Made by a program: the position numbers and the translations under genes. From assembly GCA_947631085.1 (NCBI GenBank), contig CANRJY010000021.1, positions 1-36,213 on the forward strand: 36,213 nucleotides of DNA, written 5' to 3'. The notes below the pieces were generated by a model, which saw nothing but the letters and a program-made list of their open reading frames with translations, searched no databases and had not been told where the DNA came from. Origin of the DNA: an uncultured Clostridia bacterium. GTDB taxonomy: Bacteria; Bacillota; Clostridia; UBA1381. Below, in pieces: positions 23,727 through 33,214 of this stretch (its first letter is position 1; every line of letters begins with the position of its first letter).

Positions 23727-24527
23727 TCAAACGCCTTTTTTACCGAATATTCGCCTTAACTTCATTAGAAATCCTTCTTTTTCGCTGAAATCCATTATCG
23801 GTATATTTTCTCCCAAAATACGCCCTGATATATTCAAAAATGCTTTTCCCGCCGCCGACTTTTCGTTCGATACCGCCAAAACGCCTTGCAAAGAGGATAC
23901 GAAAAGCTCCGAATCCTCCGGCACAATTCCAATCACCGGTATCGACAGAATATCGACGCAATCGTCAACATTCTTCATAATTCCCTTTTCTATCAGGTCG
24001 GCGCGCACACGATTGATAATCAGTCTCATCTCTGTTTTTCCGTTTTCTTCCAACACGGAAATAACCCTGTCCGCATCACGCAACGCCGCTGTTTCGGGCG
24101 TTGTTATAATTATAATCTCGTCAGCGCAGCCCGCCGCGTAAGCGAAACTTCCTTCTATTCCCGCGCTCGCGTCGATAATGCAGTAATCGAAGCGATTTTT
24201 AAAAAGCTGCCTGACCTCTTCAATACTCCCGTCATCAAGCTCTTTTGATGACCTCGTCTGCGTTGCTGGTATAAAATACAGATTTTCAAATCTGCCGTTT
24301 CTTAGCAGAGCGTCATCAAACGCGCACCTTTTTGAAGCCACGTCTGAAATGTCGTAAACGACTTCGCTCTCAAGTCCAAGCGCAATATCAAGATTTCTCA
24401 GCCCCATATCCATATCGGCAAGCAACACGAGCTTTCCCCTCATGGCAAGAGCGGCGCCTATGTTTGCGGCGGCTGTAGTCTTGCCGGTTCCTCCCTTTCC
24501 CGAGGCAATCATGATGACCTTTCCCAT
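23727..24527 (-). CDS. minD: Septum site-determining ATPase MinD
   Basis: MinD binds membrane when ATP-bound and recruits MinC to block Z rings away from midcell. The 266-residue protein has the deviant Walker [10 protein letters not shown] (10-18), [28 protein letters not shown] and, at the C-terminus, the amphipathic membrane-targeting helix [13 protein letters not shown] start at ATG 24527 behind GGAGGATAT. The next gene is mgsA; no minE is found here, although it commonly follows minD in related loci. Confidence 0.95.
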   Translation of the reverse strand: MGKVIMIASGKGGTGKTTAAANIGAALAMRGKLVLLADMDMGLRNLDIALGLESEVVYDISDVASKRCAFDDALLRNGRFENLYFIPATQTRSSKELDDGSIEEVRQLFKNRFDYCIIDASAGIEGSFAYAAGCADEIIIITTPETAALRDADRVISVLEENGKTEMRLIINRVRADLIEKGIMKNVDDCVDILSIPVIGIVPEDSELFVSSLQGVLAVSNEKSAAGKAFLNISGRILGENIPIMDFSEKEGFLMKLRRIFGKKGV

Positions 24528-24610
24528 ACGGATATCCTCCAACGAAGCGGTTTTACAGCCTAAACCCTGCAAAATTATGCCGATTTTGGTATAACCGCCC
24601 TATTATTTTC

Positions 24611-24639
24611 ATTGTAACATATAATTTTTCGTTTGTCTA
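24611..24639 (-). promoter_or_regulatory. Possible internal promoter for minD
   Basis: On the minus strand there is TAGACA (24634-24639), 17 bases, then TACAAT (24611-24616), with TGT before the -10. It lies in the 112-base gap between minC and minD. In the leader, AACCGC (24593-24598) and GCGGTT (24547-24552) could pair. Confidence 0.5.
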
Positions 24640-25332
24640 CTATTTTAACAAAAATTCATCAAAAAATATTTCATTATTTATTAAATATGCCTTTATAATA
24701 TTTTTACTGTACGCCTCCGAAAAATTCTCAGACAAGCGGTCGCATCCGGCTATTCTGATTTTTCCGCCGCGCAGCCTTCCTACGATCATATACGCGCTCT
24801 CGCTGCCCATGCAGCCCGCCTCGGCTTCTCCTTCAAGGCTTCCTAGTATCACTATATTTCCCACAGCCGCAAGCTTTCCGCCTTGCATTACGTCTCCAAT
24901 GAGAATAAGGTGTCCGTCCGATTCGACAACTTTGCCGCTTTTTACAACTCCCTCGAAAAAACGCGCGCGGCTGCTTTTGAAATTATACGTCACGACCTCG
25001 CGGATTTCATCCACCGGTATTGTCGGCTTTTCTTCCTTTTCCGCCGGAATTTCCGTCTCCCGCGCCGGCGGCTTTATACGTTTGCGTTCTCCGTAATGCA
25101 CGCTGCTCTCAGGAAGCATGGTTTTCGCGAGAGATGAAAGACGCGTCATGTCGCTTTGGCTGAACTCTCTGCCCAAAAAATATATATTACAATGTCCCGC
25201 GCCGAAAAAACGCCTGAACTCTCCGAGCTTGTCGTGAAGCGCCCTGGTGATTTCGGTGCTGTCCGCGTCGGGTGACAGGTATATTTTAACTCCGTCGCCT
25301 GTGCCTTTGAGCTTTATCAGTTCTTTATCCAA
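24640..25332 (-). CDS. minC: Septum site-determining protein MinC
   Basis: MinC is the FtsZ-directed inhibitor of the Min system. The 230-residue protein has an N-terminal domain (1-80), a linker rich in Pro, Glu and Lys (85-110), and the C-terminal right-handed beta-helix with repeated Gly turns (GHLILIGDVMQGGKLAAVGNI, GSLEGEAEAG, RLRGGKIRIAG) that binds MinD. It follows the PBP2 gene by 21 bases. Confidence 0.92.
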   Translation of the reverse strand: MDKELIKLKGTGDGVKIYLSPDADSTEITRALHDKLGEFRRFFGAGHCNIYFLGREFSQSDMTRLSSLAKTMLPESSVHYGERKRIKPPARETEIPAEKEEKPTIPVDEIREVVTYNFKSSRARFFEGVVKSGKVVESDGHLILIGDVMQGGKLAAVGNIVILGSLEGEAEAGCMGSESAYMIVGRLRGGKIRIAGCDRLSENFSEAYSKNIIKAYLINNEIFFDEFLLK

Positions 25333-25353
25333 TATACCTCTCTCCCTTTTTTA

Positions 25354-27504
25354 TTATCTCAGCAAACCGTTATCCTGCTGCGGCTGAGCCGTTGGCGCGG
25401 CTGTCGGCGGAGCTGCCTGAGTGCCGTCAGGATTTACGGCTTGAGGCGCAAGATTAAAGTACTTATCAAATATATCCTTTGCCACATATCCGGCGTTCGT
25501 GCCTCTTACGCCGTGCTCAAGCACTACCGCTACCGCGATCTGCGGATCATTAAACGGAGCATAAGCGATAAACACAGCGTTGTTTGAGCCGTTGCCGACC
25601 TGCGCCGTACCTGTTTTACCGCCAACCTGTATAGCGTAGCCCGAGAAAATATCCGCCGCGCTTCCCTCGTCCACAACCTTCTTCATTCCGTCCTTTATAG
25701 CCGCGAGGACATCCTCGTCGAGATCGATCTCCTCCTCGACCTGCGGCGCAAATTCTTTCACGATGCTGCCGTCCTCCGACGAACGTATACTTTTTATCAG
25801 ATTTGCCTTGTACCTCGTTCCGCCGTTAGCTATCGTCGCCGCATAATTCGCGAGCTGTATCGGCGTGAATAAGCTGTAGGACTGACCTATCGCTGCCTGC
25901 AGCGTATCGCCCTTGTACCAATCGCGGCTGGTAATGTTCGTTTCGACCTGCTTTTTATATTCGGGGTTTGCCATATTACCGGCGGTTTCCTCTGTCAGCT
26001 CAACTCCCGTGAGCTGACCGAGTCCGAATTTATGCGCGTATTCGTTGAGTGTGTCGATACCCATTCTGTCACCCACCTCATAGAAGAAGTAGTTACAGGA
26101 ATTTTCAATCGCGAGAGTAACATCCTGAGCGCCGTGCGTCATCTGGTATTCGTTCCAAATCCAGCATGACGGCTGATAAGTATCGTATTTTTTATATACG
26201 CCCTTGTCCACGATTATTTCATCGAGCGTCAAATTCCCCGATTGAATAGCCGCAATCGCCGTCAGCGGTTTAAACGTCGAACCGGGGCTGTACTGTCCGC
26301 TTACGGCTCTGTTGAACATCGGTCTTGACGTGTCGCTGTTGAGCATGGCATAATAATCAACATCATTAAACTGCGTCATATCAAACGTCGGATATGAACC
26401 CATAGCGAGAACATTTCCCGTTTTTACCTCAATCACTACCGCCGCGCCGGCATTACAGTCGTATCCGTCCTTTTCCTTTACTCCTCCCTGAGCGCGGATT
26501 TGGTTTATATTCTTTTCGAGCGAGCTTTCCAAAACCTGCTGAAGCTCGGAGTCCAGCGTCAATACAAGATAATTTCCCGGGATCGGGTCTATATCCTCCA
26601 TTGAGATAACCTCTCTGCCGCTGACCTTTTTAAGCGAACCGGCAGTACCGTCCACGCCGCGCAGATATTTTTCCGCCCAAAGCTCGATTCCCTCTATGCC
26701 GACAACATCGTTCATGCCATAGCCGTCGTTTTTCCAAAGCTCATATTTTTTTGAATCTATCATTCCTATTCTTCCGAGAACATGAGTAGCAAGCCCTGGC
26801 TTCGCGTATTCGCGGACATAATCGTTGATCACGGAAACGCCCACAAATTCGTTCTGTCTCTCCTTTATCTGAGTAACAACGTCAACGCTTACATTCTCCG
26901 CGACGGTAAACGGCGAAGTCTGTGAAAAGCCGCGCAGATCCGCCTCATATCGTATTCCGACAATCCCGCGCTGCGCTTCCTCGGAATATTCCGGACTTAC
27001 TCTGTATATCTTTTTATAGGCGTCCATCACCTGCTGAGCCGTCATATCCGGCGTTATCGGATTCGACGAGCTGTTTTTATATTTATTATTTTCAAACCAC
27101 GACGCCATTTCGTCATTTATGCTGCCGTCTCCGTTGTTATCCTCAAACTGGAAGCCGTACGGCTCAAACGTTATAGGGAGACTGTCGTAATAGTCGCAGC
27201 CGTTCACGGTCAAGATATCCACGAGCTTTTTAATCATGTAATTAAGCTCCTCGTCCGTCTTTGTCGAGCGCTGCATCACCACGGAATAACCCACCTTGTT
27301 CGTTACAAGCGGTGTGCCGTATGTGTCAAGAATCTCGCCGCGCGGAGCCTTTTCGACTATATTCGAGGTAAGGCGGCTCGCCGCCACCTCCGAATACTGC
27401 TCTCCCTGAATGATCTGTAAATTGAACATACGAAACAATACCGCCGCCAGCATGACCGCGATAACTATTTTAAGTATAACAAACCTTCCTCTGCTGTTTG
27501 GCAT
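25354..27504 (-). CDS. mrdA: Penicillin-binding protein 2 (class B transpeptidase, elongasome)
   Basis: A 716-residue class B PBP that crosslinks peptidoglycan during elongation. One membrane anchor (8-26) is followed by the dimerisation domain (EKAPRGEILD at 51-60) and the transpeptidase domain with nucleophile Ser409 in STFK, the SxN motif SCN (469-471) and KTGT (630-633). The tail is rich in Pro, Ala and Gln. An inserted segment at 120-170 carries D122-N-N-G-D-G-S-I-N, which resembles the start of an EF-hand or dockerin calcium loop. Placement directly after mreD fits PBP2 of the rod complex. Confidence 0.93.
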   Translation of the reverse strand: MPNSRGRFVILKIVIAVMLAAVLFRMFNLQIIQGEQYSEVAASRLTSNIVEKAPRGEILDTYGTPLVTNKVGYSVVMQRSTKTDEELNYMIKKLVDILTVNGCDYYDSLPITFEPYGFQFEDNNGDGSINDEMASWFENNKYKNSSSNPITPDMTAQQVMDAYKKIYRVSPEYSEEAQRGIVGIRYEADLRGFSQTSPFTVAENVSVDVVTQIKERQNEFVGVSVINDYVREYAKPGLATHVLGRIGMIDSKKYELWKNDGYGMNDVVGIEGIELWAEKYLRGVDGTAGSLKKVSGREVISMEDIDPIPGNYLVLTLDSELQQVLESSLEKNINQIRAQGGVKEKDGYDCNAGAAVVIEVKTGNVLAMGSYPTFDMTQFNDVDYYAMLNSDTSRPMFNRAVSGQYSPGSTFKPLTAIAAIQSGNLTLDEIIVDKGVYKKYDTYQPSCWIWNEYQMTHGAQDVTLAIENSCNYFFYEVGDRMGIDTLNEYAHKFGLGQLTGVELTEETAGNMANPEYKKQVETNITSRDWYKGDTLQAAIGQSYSLFTPIQLANYAATIANGGTRYKANLIKSIRSSEDGSIVKEFAPQVEEEIDLDEDVLAAIKDGMKKVVDEGSAADIFSGYAIQVGGKTGTAQVGNGSNNAVFIAYAPFNDPQIAVAVVLEHGVRGTNAGYVAKDIFDKYFNLAPQAVNPDGTQAAPPTAAPTAQPQQDNGLLR

Positions 27505-27518
27505 GAATTGTCTCCCTC

Positions 27519-28022
27519 CTACGAAATAAGCTGCTTTTCGTGCTTGTCCTCCTTGCTGTATACCGTATATTTAAGAAGCAGATATACGGCAATCGCAATA
27601 AGCGTATTGTATACCGCGTACGGAATGAACACTCTCGTCAATGCGTTCGCCGACAGCGACAAGCTGTTTATAAAATAACCGGCGGCGCTGCTCGCGGCGC
27701 TCAGAATAAACACCACAATGACCACCTTGAGCACGCGCGGGAAATTTTTTGATTTGTCACGGAATTTAAGTATAAATATAGTGCTGTATGTATACAGGAT
27801 CACCTCTAAAGCAAAATTTCCGCCGACAAGCGAGCCCGAAAACACACCGCATATTATGCTCACCGTGAGCGCGGTCACATAATCTCCCTCAAACATGGAC
27901 AGCGCCATCACAAACGCAAAAACAGCGTCGGGGACAATTCCGTTGACCCTGACGTAGTTTATGCACACCGTTTGAAATATAAATAAAACAAAAACCCAAA
28001 TAGCGATTTTCAGATTTTTCAT
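27519..28022 (-). CDS. mreD: Rod shape-determining protein MreD
   Basis: A 167-residue membrane protein with about five helices (3-20, 30-45, 50-75, 98-118, 135-160). Sequence conservation of MreD is low; the call rests on length, hydropathy, the MSMFEGDYVT segment and its place between mreC and the PBP2 gene, 9 and 14 bases away respectively. Confidence 0.9.
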   Translation of the reverse strand: MKNLKIAIWVFVLFIFQTVCINYVRVNGIVPDAVFAFVMALSMFEGDYVTALTVSIICGVFSGSLVGGNFALEVILYTYSTIFILKFRDKSKNFPRVLKVVIVVFILSAASSAAGYFINSLSLSANALTRVFIPYAVYNTLIAIAVYLLLKYTVYSKEDKHEKQLIS

Positions 28023-28031
28023 ACTGCTCTC

Positions 28032-28841
28032 CTAATTTACTCCGTTTATGACAAGCACCTCATAGACTCTCGAAAAATCCACAGCCGGTTCAACCGTTGC
28101 GTAATTGAGCTCTCCCGTGTTATCCGCGTTGATCTCCCGTATGGAGCCCACAAACAGTCCGGCAGGATAAATTCCGCCGCTGCCGGAGGTCTCGAGCAAA
28201 TCGCCCACTATAATAGTCGATTCCTGATTTATAAACGTCATCTTACATAAGCTGTCAAGACAAAGCGTTTCGTCGCCCTCGACCACGCCCAAGCCGCTCG
28301 TTCTCTTTACGCGCACGCCCATAGCGTTGTCATTGTTTAAAATAGTGGAAACCGTAGACCAATTCGGACCCGTTTCCGTAATTCTTCCGACAACTCCCTC
28401 ATTTGTAATTACGGCGTTGCCGACGTTTACTCCGTCGGATGACCCCTTGTTTATTTCAAGCGTATCGTACCAGTTGCTTTTTGAATACGATATTACGGAC
28501 GCCGCCACTGTGGAATAATTCACGCTTCCTTTAAGCTCAAGAAGCTGATTGAGGCGCTCATTTTCGCGCCGCAACTCGGTTATATCCTTGTTTTCGTGAT
28601 TCAGCTCGTTTATTTGATCGACGAGCCGCGCGTTTTCCTCGCGGTAACTCGACATCTCCCAAACGAACCTTATTCCGTCCGCAATCTCGTCGCCAATATA
28701 CGCGAAACCGTTCTTGATAGGCTCAAAAACTGTGCGCACCGCGAGCGACGCGGGATTGAACCCCGCAAAATGGGCGATTAAAACGCATATCACCACGCAC
28801 GCCGCAATAATCGCAGCGGCTTTTCTTCCTCTATTTCTCAT
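28032..28841 (-). CDS. mreC: Rod shape-determining protein MreC
   Basis: MreC links cytoplasmic MreB to the periplasmic-side cell wall synthases. The 269-residue protein has one N-terminal transmembrane helix (9-27), a coiled coil (about 65-100, ENARLVDQINELNHENKD) and the beta-barrel domain with SYSKSNWYDTLEINKGSSDGV, the family signature. It lies 35 bases after mreB; GGGAG precedes the ATG with wide spacing. Confidence 0.95.
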   Translation of the reverse strand: MRNRGRKAAAIIAACVVICVLIAHFAGFNPASLAVRTVFEPIKNGFAYIGDEIADGIRFVWEMSSYREENARLVDQINELNHENKDITELRRENERLNQLLELKGSVNYSTVAASVISYSKSNWYDTLEINKGSSDGVNVGNAVITNEGVVGRITETGPNWSTVSTILNNDNAMGVRVKRTSGLGVVEGDETLCLDSLCKMTFINQESTIIVGDLLETSGSGGIYPAGLFVGSIREINADNTGELNYATVEPAVDFSRVYEVLVINGVN

Positions 28842-28876
28842 TAATTTGCTTTCTCCCGTTTAAAGTGTGGTATTCT

Positions 28877-29881
28877 TTATTTCTTTCCCGCTGCCGCGAT
28901 CTTCGATATCTTATCGAGAAGCTTGCCCGTTCCGACCGCCACGCAGTCGAGCGGATACTCGGCAACATGTGTGGGTATTTTCGTTTCCTCGCATATAAGC
29001 TTGTCAAGACCCTTTATAAGCGCGCCTCCGCCGGTAAGCGTTATTCCGCGCTCCATTATATCCGCCGCGAGCTCGGGGGGCGTATTTTCAAGCGTCATTT
29101 TTATCGCCTCGATCATTTCGGCAATATTCTCGCTTATTGCCGCTCTGATATCGCTTTCGGTTATCTGAGTTGTTTTCGGGAGTCCCGTCGAAACATCGCG
29201 TCCGCGGACGTCATAGGTAAGCACTTCCTCGTCCTCATACGCCGACGCGATAGCCATTTTTATTTCCTCCGCCATCTTGTCGCCGATATTGATGCCGTGC
29301 TCCTTTTTGAGATAATTCACGATCGCGCTGTCGAGCGCATCGCCGGCGATCCTTATCGAATTACTCGCCACTATGCCGTCAAGCGATATAACGGCAACCT
29401 CGGTAGTGCCGCCGCCGATATCAACAACCATACTGCCCGTGGCTTCCTCAACCGGAAGTCCCGCGCCGACAGCCGCCGCCATCGGCTCCTCCACGAGCGC
29501 CGCCTCCTTGGCGCCCGCCTGTATAACGGCTTCCTCGACCGCCCTTCTCTCAACCTCGGTAATGCCGGACGGTATGCACACGAGCACTCTCGGTTTTAAA
29601 ATACGGCTTACCTTAGCCTCTTTTATAAACTGGCGTATCATAGCCTGCGTTATATCAAAATCAGCAATAACTCCGTCCTTCATCGGGCGCACAGCCACAA
29701 TGTTTTCCGGTGTTCTGCCTATCATTTCATTGGCGGCGTTGCCGACAGCGAGAACCTTTCCTTCATATTTATCGATCGCCACAACGGACGGCTCGCGCAC
29801 AACAATGCCCTTGCCTTTCACATATATCAGCGTGTTTGCGGTACCTAAATCAATTCCTACATCCTTTGAAAAAAGCCCCAT
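28877..29881 (-). CDS. mreB: Rod shape-determining actin homologue MreB
   Basis: MreB forms membrane-bound filaments that guide lateral wall synthesis. The 334-residue protein has the phosphate-1 motif [26 protein letters not shown], phosphate-2 [17 protein letters not shown], and the adenosine motif [12 protein letters not shown]. Start ATG 29881 has AAGGAG upstream, two bases after the maf stop. Confidence 0.97.
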   Translation of the reverse strand: MGLFSKDVGIDLGTANTLIYVKGKGIVVREPSVVAIDKYEGKVLAVGNAANEMIGRTPENIVAVRPMKDGVIADFDITQAMIRQFIKEAKVSRILKPRVLVCIPSGITEVERRAVEEAVIQAGAKEAALVEEPMAAAVGAGLPVEEATGSMVVDIGGGTTEVAVISLDGIVASNSIRIAGDALDSAIVNYLKKEHGINIGDKMAEEIKMAIASAYEDEEVLTYDVRGRDVSTGLPKTTQITESDIRAAISENIAEMIEAIKMTLENTPPELAADIMERGITLTGGGALIKGLDKLICEETKIPTHVAEYPLDCVAVGTGKLLDKISKIAAAGKK

Positions 29882-29883
29882 TT

Positions 29884-30495
29884 TTATTTCTCCTTATCAG
29901 TTTTTTTGAGTATGTTTATGTCAAAGTCCTTCTCTAATGTATCGGCAAGCGCCGAGATGGGCAATCCCACAACATTGAAATAATCGCCGTCTATCTTTTC
30001 AACCAGAGCCGCGCCTTTTTCCTGTATGCCGTATGCGCCCGCCTTGTCCATCGGTTCTCCCGTGGCGATATAGGCGTGTATTTTGTCGTCGCTGAGCGGT
30101 CTGAATGTCACGGACGTGCGCACGCTTCTGCAAACGGCGAAGCTGTCGGACCCGCGCATTACGCAGTACCCCGTATAGACCTCGTGCGTTCGTCCCGAAA
30201 GGGATTTAAGCATCAAGAACGCATCGTCCTCATCCTTTGGCTTACCCAAAATTTTCCCGTCTAACACAACTATCGTGTCGGCGGATATAATTATCGCGCT
30301 TCTTTTCGAACCGAGCTTTTTCGCCGCCGCTGCCGCCTTTAAAAGGGCCAGCTCCTGAGTGTAGAGCGCGGGCTCCGTGTCTTTCGGGACCGAGCTTTCA
30401 TCAGCGTCGCCGTCGATTATGTCGAAACGAAGTCCTATCCCCGACAGGAGAAACGCCCGTCTCGGCGATTTCGACGCAAGTATAATTTTTTTCAA
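29884..30495 (-). CDS. maf: Maf family nucleotide pyrophosphatase
   Basis: Maf proteins hydrolyse non-canonical or selected nucleoside triphosphates and are associated with arrest of septation. The 203-residue protein has the N-terminal ASKSPRR loop (7-13), [16 protein letters not shown] with the catalytic-type Asp, [11 protein letters not shown] and [25 protein letters not shown]. The start codon is TTG 30495, behind GGGAG eight bases upstream, directly after the U32 stop codon. Confidence 0.95.
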   Translation of the reverse strand: MKKIILASKSPRRAFLLSGIGLRFDIIDGDADESSVPKDTEPALYTQELALLKAAAAAKKLGSKRSAIIISADTIVVLDGKILGKPKDEDDAFLMLKSLSGRTHEVYTGYCVMRGSDSFAVCRSVRTSVTFRPLSDDKIHAYIATGEPMDKAGAYGIQEKGAALVEKIDGDYFNVVGLPISALADTLEKDFDINILKKTDKEK

Positions 30496-32577
30496 CTATT
30501 TCACTCCCCTGAAAAAGTGTCCGCGCGTGAAAGAATTGCCGTCCTTAGGAGCCGGCACCGTCTCTCCCGCGAGAGCGCGCTTATATACATCTATTATTTT
30601 ACCACATTGTGAAAAATTTTCAACAGTAAAAATCATTCTTATGCGATTTATTTTCAAATTTTTTATTTCTCCGAGTTTATCCGCCATAAAAATCGGCTTC
30701 GAATTGAGCAATACCGCCCTGCAGCCTGCTCCGCACACAACGGGAAATTCTTCCTTCATTCTGTCCTTCAGGCGATATTTCATTTTGCCGTTTTGGCATT
30801 TCCCTGCGGCATTGAGCGGACAGTTTTTCATAAGCATCAGCGGCAGCCGTCCGTAGCCTATTACCTCCGCCGCCGTCTGCGTATGCTCCAGCAGCTCGCG
30901 TATTTCGTTTATGTTTAACTCCGGCGACAGCGCGACCGACGCGAAGTCTTTATAATGCTCCGCGCTCAGTGAATTAAACACATTGAGCCTGAAATCTCCG
31001 TACAGCCGCTTGCCGCCGTAACGAAGCGCCGCAGCGGGAGACGAAACCAGCACTGCGTCGGTTTCAATTTTCTGCGGACTGAATATTTCCGCCGCCTTTG
31101 TAATTATCTCCGCGCCGCAGCCGATTAATTTCCGCGCAATTTCCTGCGGAGCGTAAATTTCCGCAATACCCGCCGCTGCTGCGGCTCTGCCCTGCTCCTC
31201 CGTCATAACCTCGGCGGTAAGAATTATCTCGGCGGGCTTTCGCTCAACTCTCTCTTTCGGCGGAACGGGAAGCTTTCTTCCCTTTTTTCTCTCCGACAGG
31301 ACGCGTATAAGCAAGTCCGCAGCCTCGCGGCGAACCGCGTTTATTTCCTTTATCGGCACTGTTGACTTCCCGTCCGTCTCGACGCGTACATCAGCCGCCT
31401 CAAACGGCGTCCCACCGAGCTTTGTCATCTGAGCGGCAAAGCGCTCCGTATCAAGCGGTTTATTCAAAGCTCTTTCGGCGTTTAGTGTCCCCTTTGTTGA
31501 GGCTGTTTTTGTGTCCCCTGTTTTAGTGTACCTCGCGGTCATTGTTATTTCTATGGGTTCACCGATTTTTAGTGTCCCTGACAAGCATACCGGTATTTTG
31601 CGTATATTTGCATTTTCCGCCGCTCGGCTTTTCGCTTCTTCGGAAAAAATATTTCCCGCGTCGTTACCTGGATTTTTATGGCTCATCATTGATTTGCCGA
31701 GATGTGCTTTGAAATATCCGTCCGTAAAGCCCGAGCGCGAGAAAGCGTTCGTAAGCTCGTCCATGTCGGCTTTTTCGACCTTCGTTCCCAATGCGTCAAG
31801 ATATTTTCTGTATACTCCGACAACGGCGCTCACATATTCCGCGCGCTTTAATCTGCCCTCGATTTTAATCGATGTCACGCCCATATCGCTTATGGATTTC
31901 AGCTCGTTTATTAAAGACAGATCCTTTGGACTCAGCAAATAACCCTCGGCGGCAATATTTTTACCGTCCGTAATGCTGTACGGCAATCTGCACGGCTGGG
32001 CGCACCGTCCCCTGTTTCCGCTTCTTCCGCCGAGAATGCTCGACATCAAGCACTGTCCCGAGTAGCACATGCACAATGCGCCGTGAACAAAAATTTCGAT
32101 TTCGGCGCGCGCGTTTTTGCAAATATACTCTATCTCGCTTCCGGACAGCTCCCGCGCAAGAACCACTCGCGAAAATCCCATATTTTCGAGATATTTTACG
32201 CCCTCGAGGCTCGTCACCGTCATCTGTGTGGATGCGTGAAGCGGCATATCCGGCAAAGCCTTATGAATAAGCTCCGCCGCGCCTATGTCCTGAATTATCA
32301 GCGCGTCAACTCCGGCATCACTCAATTCATAAGCGTATTCGAGCATCTCGTCCGTTTCGCGCTCCTTGATAAGCGTATTAAGCGCGGCGTGCAGATCCAC
32401 CCCGTAGAGGTGGCAGTAATCCGCGTATTTTTTTATATCCTTAATCGTAAAATTATCAGCGCCGTTTCTCGCGTTAAAACGCGTTCCGCCGATATACACC
32501 GCGTCCGCGCCCGATTGGACCGCAGCCTTCAGTGCCGCCGCTCCGCCCGCCGGAGCCAAAAGCTCTAAAGCGCTCAT
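30496..32577 (-). CDS. U32 family peptidase-like protein (RlhA/YdcP type, with DUF3656)
   Basis: A 693-residue protein. The N-terminal U32 domain has LLAPAGG, QSGADAVYIGG, and the cysteine-rich signature FVHGALCMCYSGQC plus GGRSGNRGRCAQPCR (about residues 163-195). Characterised relatives (RlhA, TrhP) hydroxylate cytidine in 23S rRNA or uridine in tRNA, so an RNA-modification role is more likely than proteolysis. The C-terminal part fits the DUF3656 arrangement. The ATG overlaps the zapA stop by four bases. A lysine/threonine-rich insert near residue 350 (TKTGDTKTASTKGT) is encoded by short repeats. Confidence 0.9.
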   Translation of the reverse strand: MSALELLAPAGGAAALKAAVQSGADAVYIGGTRFNARNGADNFTIKDIKKYADYCHLYGVDLHAALNTLIKERETDEMLEYAYELSDAGVDALIIQDIGAAELIHKALPDMPLHASTQMTVTSLEGVKYLENMGFSRVVLARELSGSEIEYICKNARAEIEIFVHGALCMCYSGQCLMSSILGGRSGNRGRCAQPCRLPYSITDGKNIAAEGYLLSPKDLSLINELKSISDMGVTSIKIEGRLKRAEYVSAVVGVYRKYLDALGTKVEKADMDELTNAFSRSGFTDGYFKAHLGKSMMSHKNPGNDAGNIFSEEAKSRAAENANIRKIPVCLSGTLKIGEPIEITMTARYTKTGDTKTASTKGTLNAERALNKPLDTERFAAQMTKLGGTPFEAADVRVETDGKSTVPIKEINAVRREAADLLIRVLSERKKGRKLPVPPKERVERKPAEIILTAEVMTEEQGRAAAAAGIAEIYAPQEIARKLIGCGAEIITKAAEIFSPQKIETDAVLVSSPAAALRYGGKRLYGDFRLNVFNSLSAEHYKDFASVALSPELNINEIRELLEHTQTAAEVIGYGRLPLMLMKNCPLNAAGKCQNGKMKYRLKDRMKEEFPVVCGAGCRAVLLNSKPIFMADKLGEIKNLKINRIRMIFTVENFSQCGKIIDVYKRALAGETVPAPKDGNSFTRGHFFRGVK

Positions 32578-33092
32578 TTTGCGTCGTCGTCTATCATCGC
32601 GAGAATTTCGGTTTCGCGCGACTGCATTTCCTTTATTTTATCCTCCAAAAGCTTTATCTGCCCTTCAAGAAACTTAATCTGCGAATTTGCCTCGTTAAGC
32701 TTGTTGCGCGTGTACGCTTTCTCCGCGCGCGCGGCTGTTTCGTCCATGTTCACCTGAGCGGAATCGGCGTCCTCAAGCTGTTTTTTCAAAGCTTTATTTT
32801 CCTTCGCGAGCGCCGCGCATCTATCGTTTGCCGCGGCAAGTTTATCGCTGCAGGTTTGGAGCTGGTTTTTCATAAGCCGTCCTGCCTCGTCGGTTTTAAA
32901 ATACTCGTCGCATATGTTGAGCGCCGCGAGGACTATAGGACGTTCACCTATTATATTTTGCCCGCCCTTTAAGACGTAATCCACCTTTTCGTTGATATGT
33001 TCGGCAAGTCTTTCGATGTATTCATCGCTTTCATTGGCGACAACGGTATATCTGCGTGAATTTATCGTTATAGCCAGCTTATTCACAGCCAT
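32574..33092 (-). CDS. zapA: ZapA-like cell division protein
   Basis: ZapA bundles FtsZ protofilaments. I start at ATG 33092 (MAVNKLAI), behind AAAGGAAGTGG, giving 172 residues. The N-terminal ZapA domain has ITINSRRYTVVANESDEYIERLAEHINEKV in pieces typical of the family, and VLAALNICDEYFK. A long coiled coil (about residues 70-160) makes it larger than Bacillus ZapA (about 85 residues). As first gene of the shape/division operon it fits this role. Confidence 0.88.
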   Translation of the reverse strand: MAVNKLAITINSRRYTVVANESDEYIERLAEHINEKVDYVLKGGQNIIGERPIVLAALNICDEYFKTDEAGRLMKNQLQTCSDKLAAANDRCAALAKENKALKKQLEDADSAQVNMDETAARAEKAYTRNKLNEANSQIKFLEGQIKLLEDKIKEMQSRETEILAMIDDDAK

Positions 33093-33139
33093 GATTTTCC
33101 ACTTCCTTTTCAATTTTATTTCCTTAAATTTACTGCTAA

Positions 33140-33150
33140 ATTATATTATA
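33140..33150 (-). promoter_or_regulatory. Possible -10 elements just upstream of zapA
   Basis: Two overlapping TATAAT hexamers on the minus strand (33145-33150 and 33140-33145) lie about 50 bases upstream of the zapA ATG. I see no good -35 box at proper distance, so this is weak. Confidence 0.35.
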
Positions 33151-33163
33151 CAATAAAAAGCGC

Positions 33164-33214
33164 AAAAAAAACAGTAGTTTCGAAAAAAAATTTCAAAAAA
33201 CTACCGTCTTTTTT
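33164..33214. terminator. Terminator-like hairpin upstream of zapA
   Basis: ACAGTAGTTT (33171-33180) pairs with AAACTACCGT (33198-33207) with one mismatch, flanked by seven A on one side and a T-run on the other. On the minus strand it ends in TTTTTTTT. It would terminate a leftward transcript from the promoter at 33384-33412, before zapA. Confidence 0.7.

Noticed and set aside
28865..29599. Plus-strand open frame of 244 codons opposite mreB
   Set aside because: mreB motifs on the other strand are complete; the opposite frame is rich in Arg and His, as expected for a shadow.
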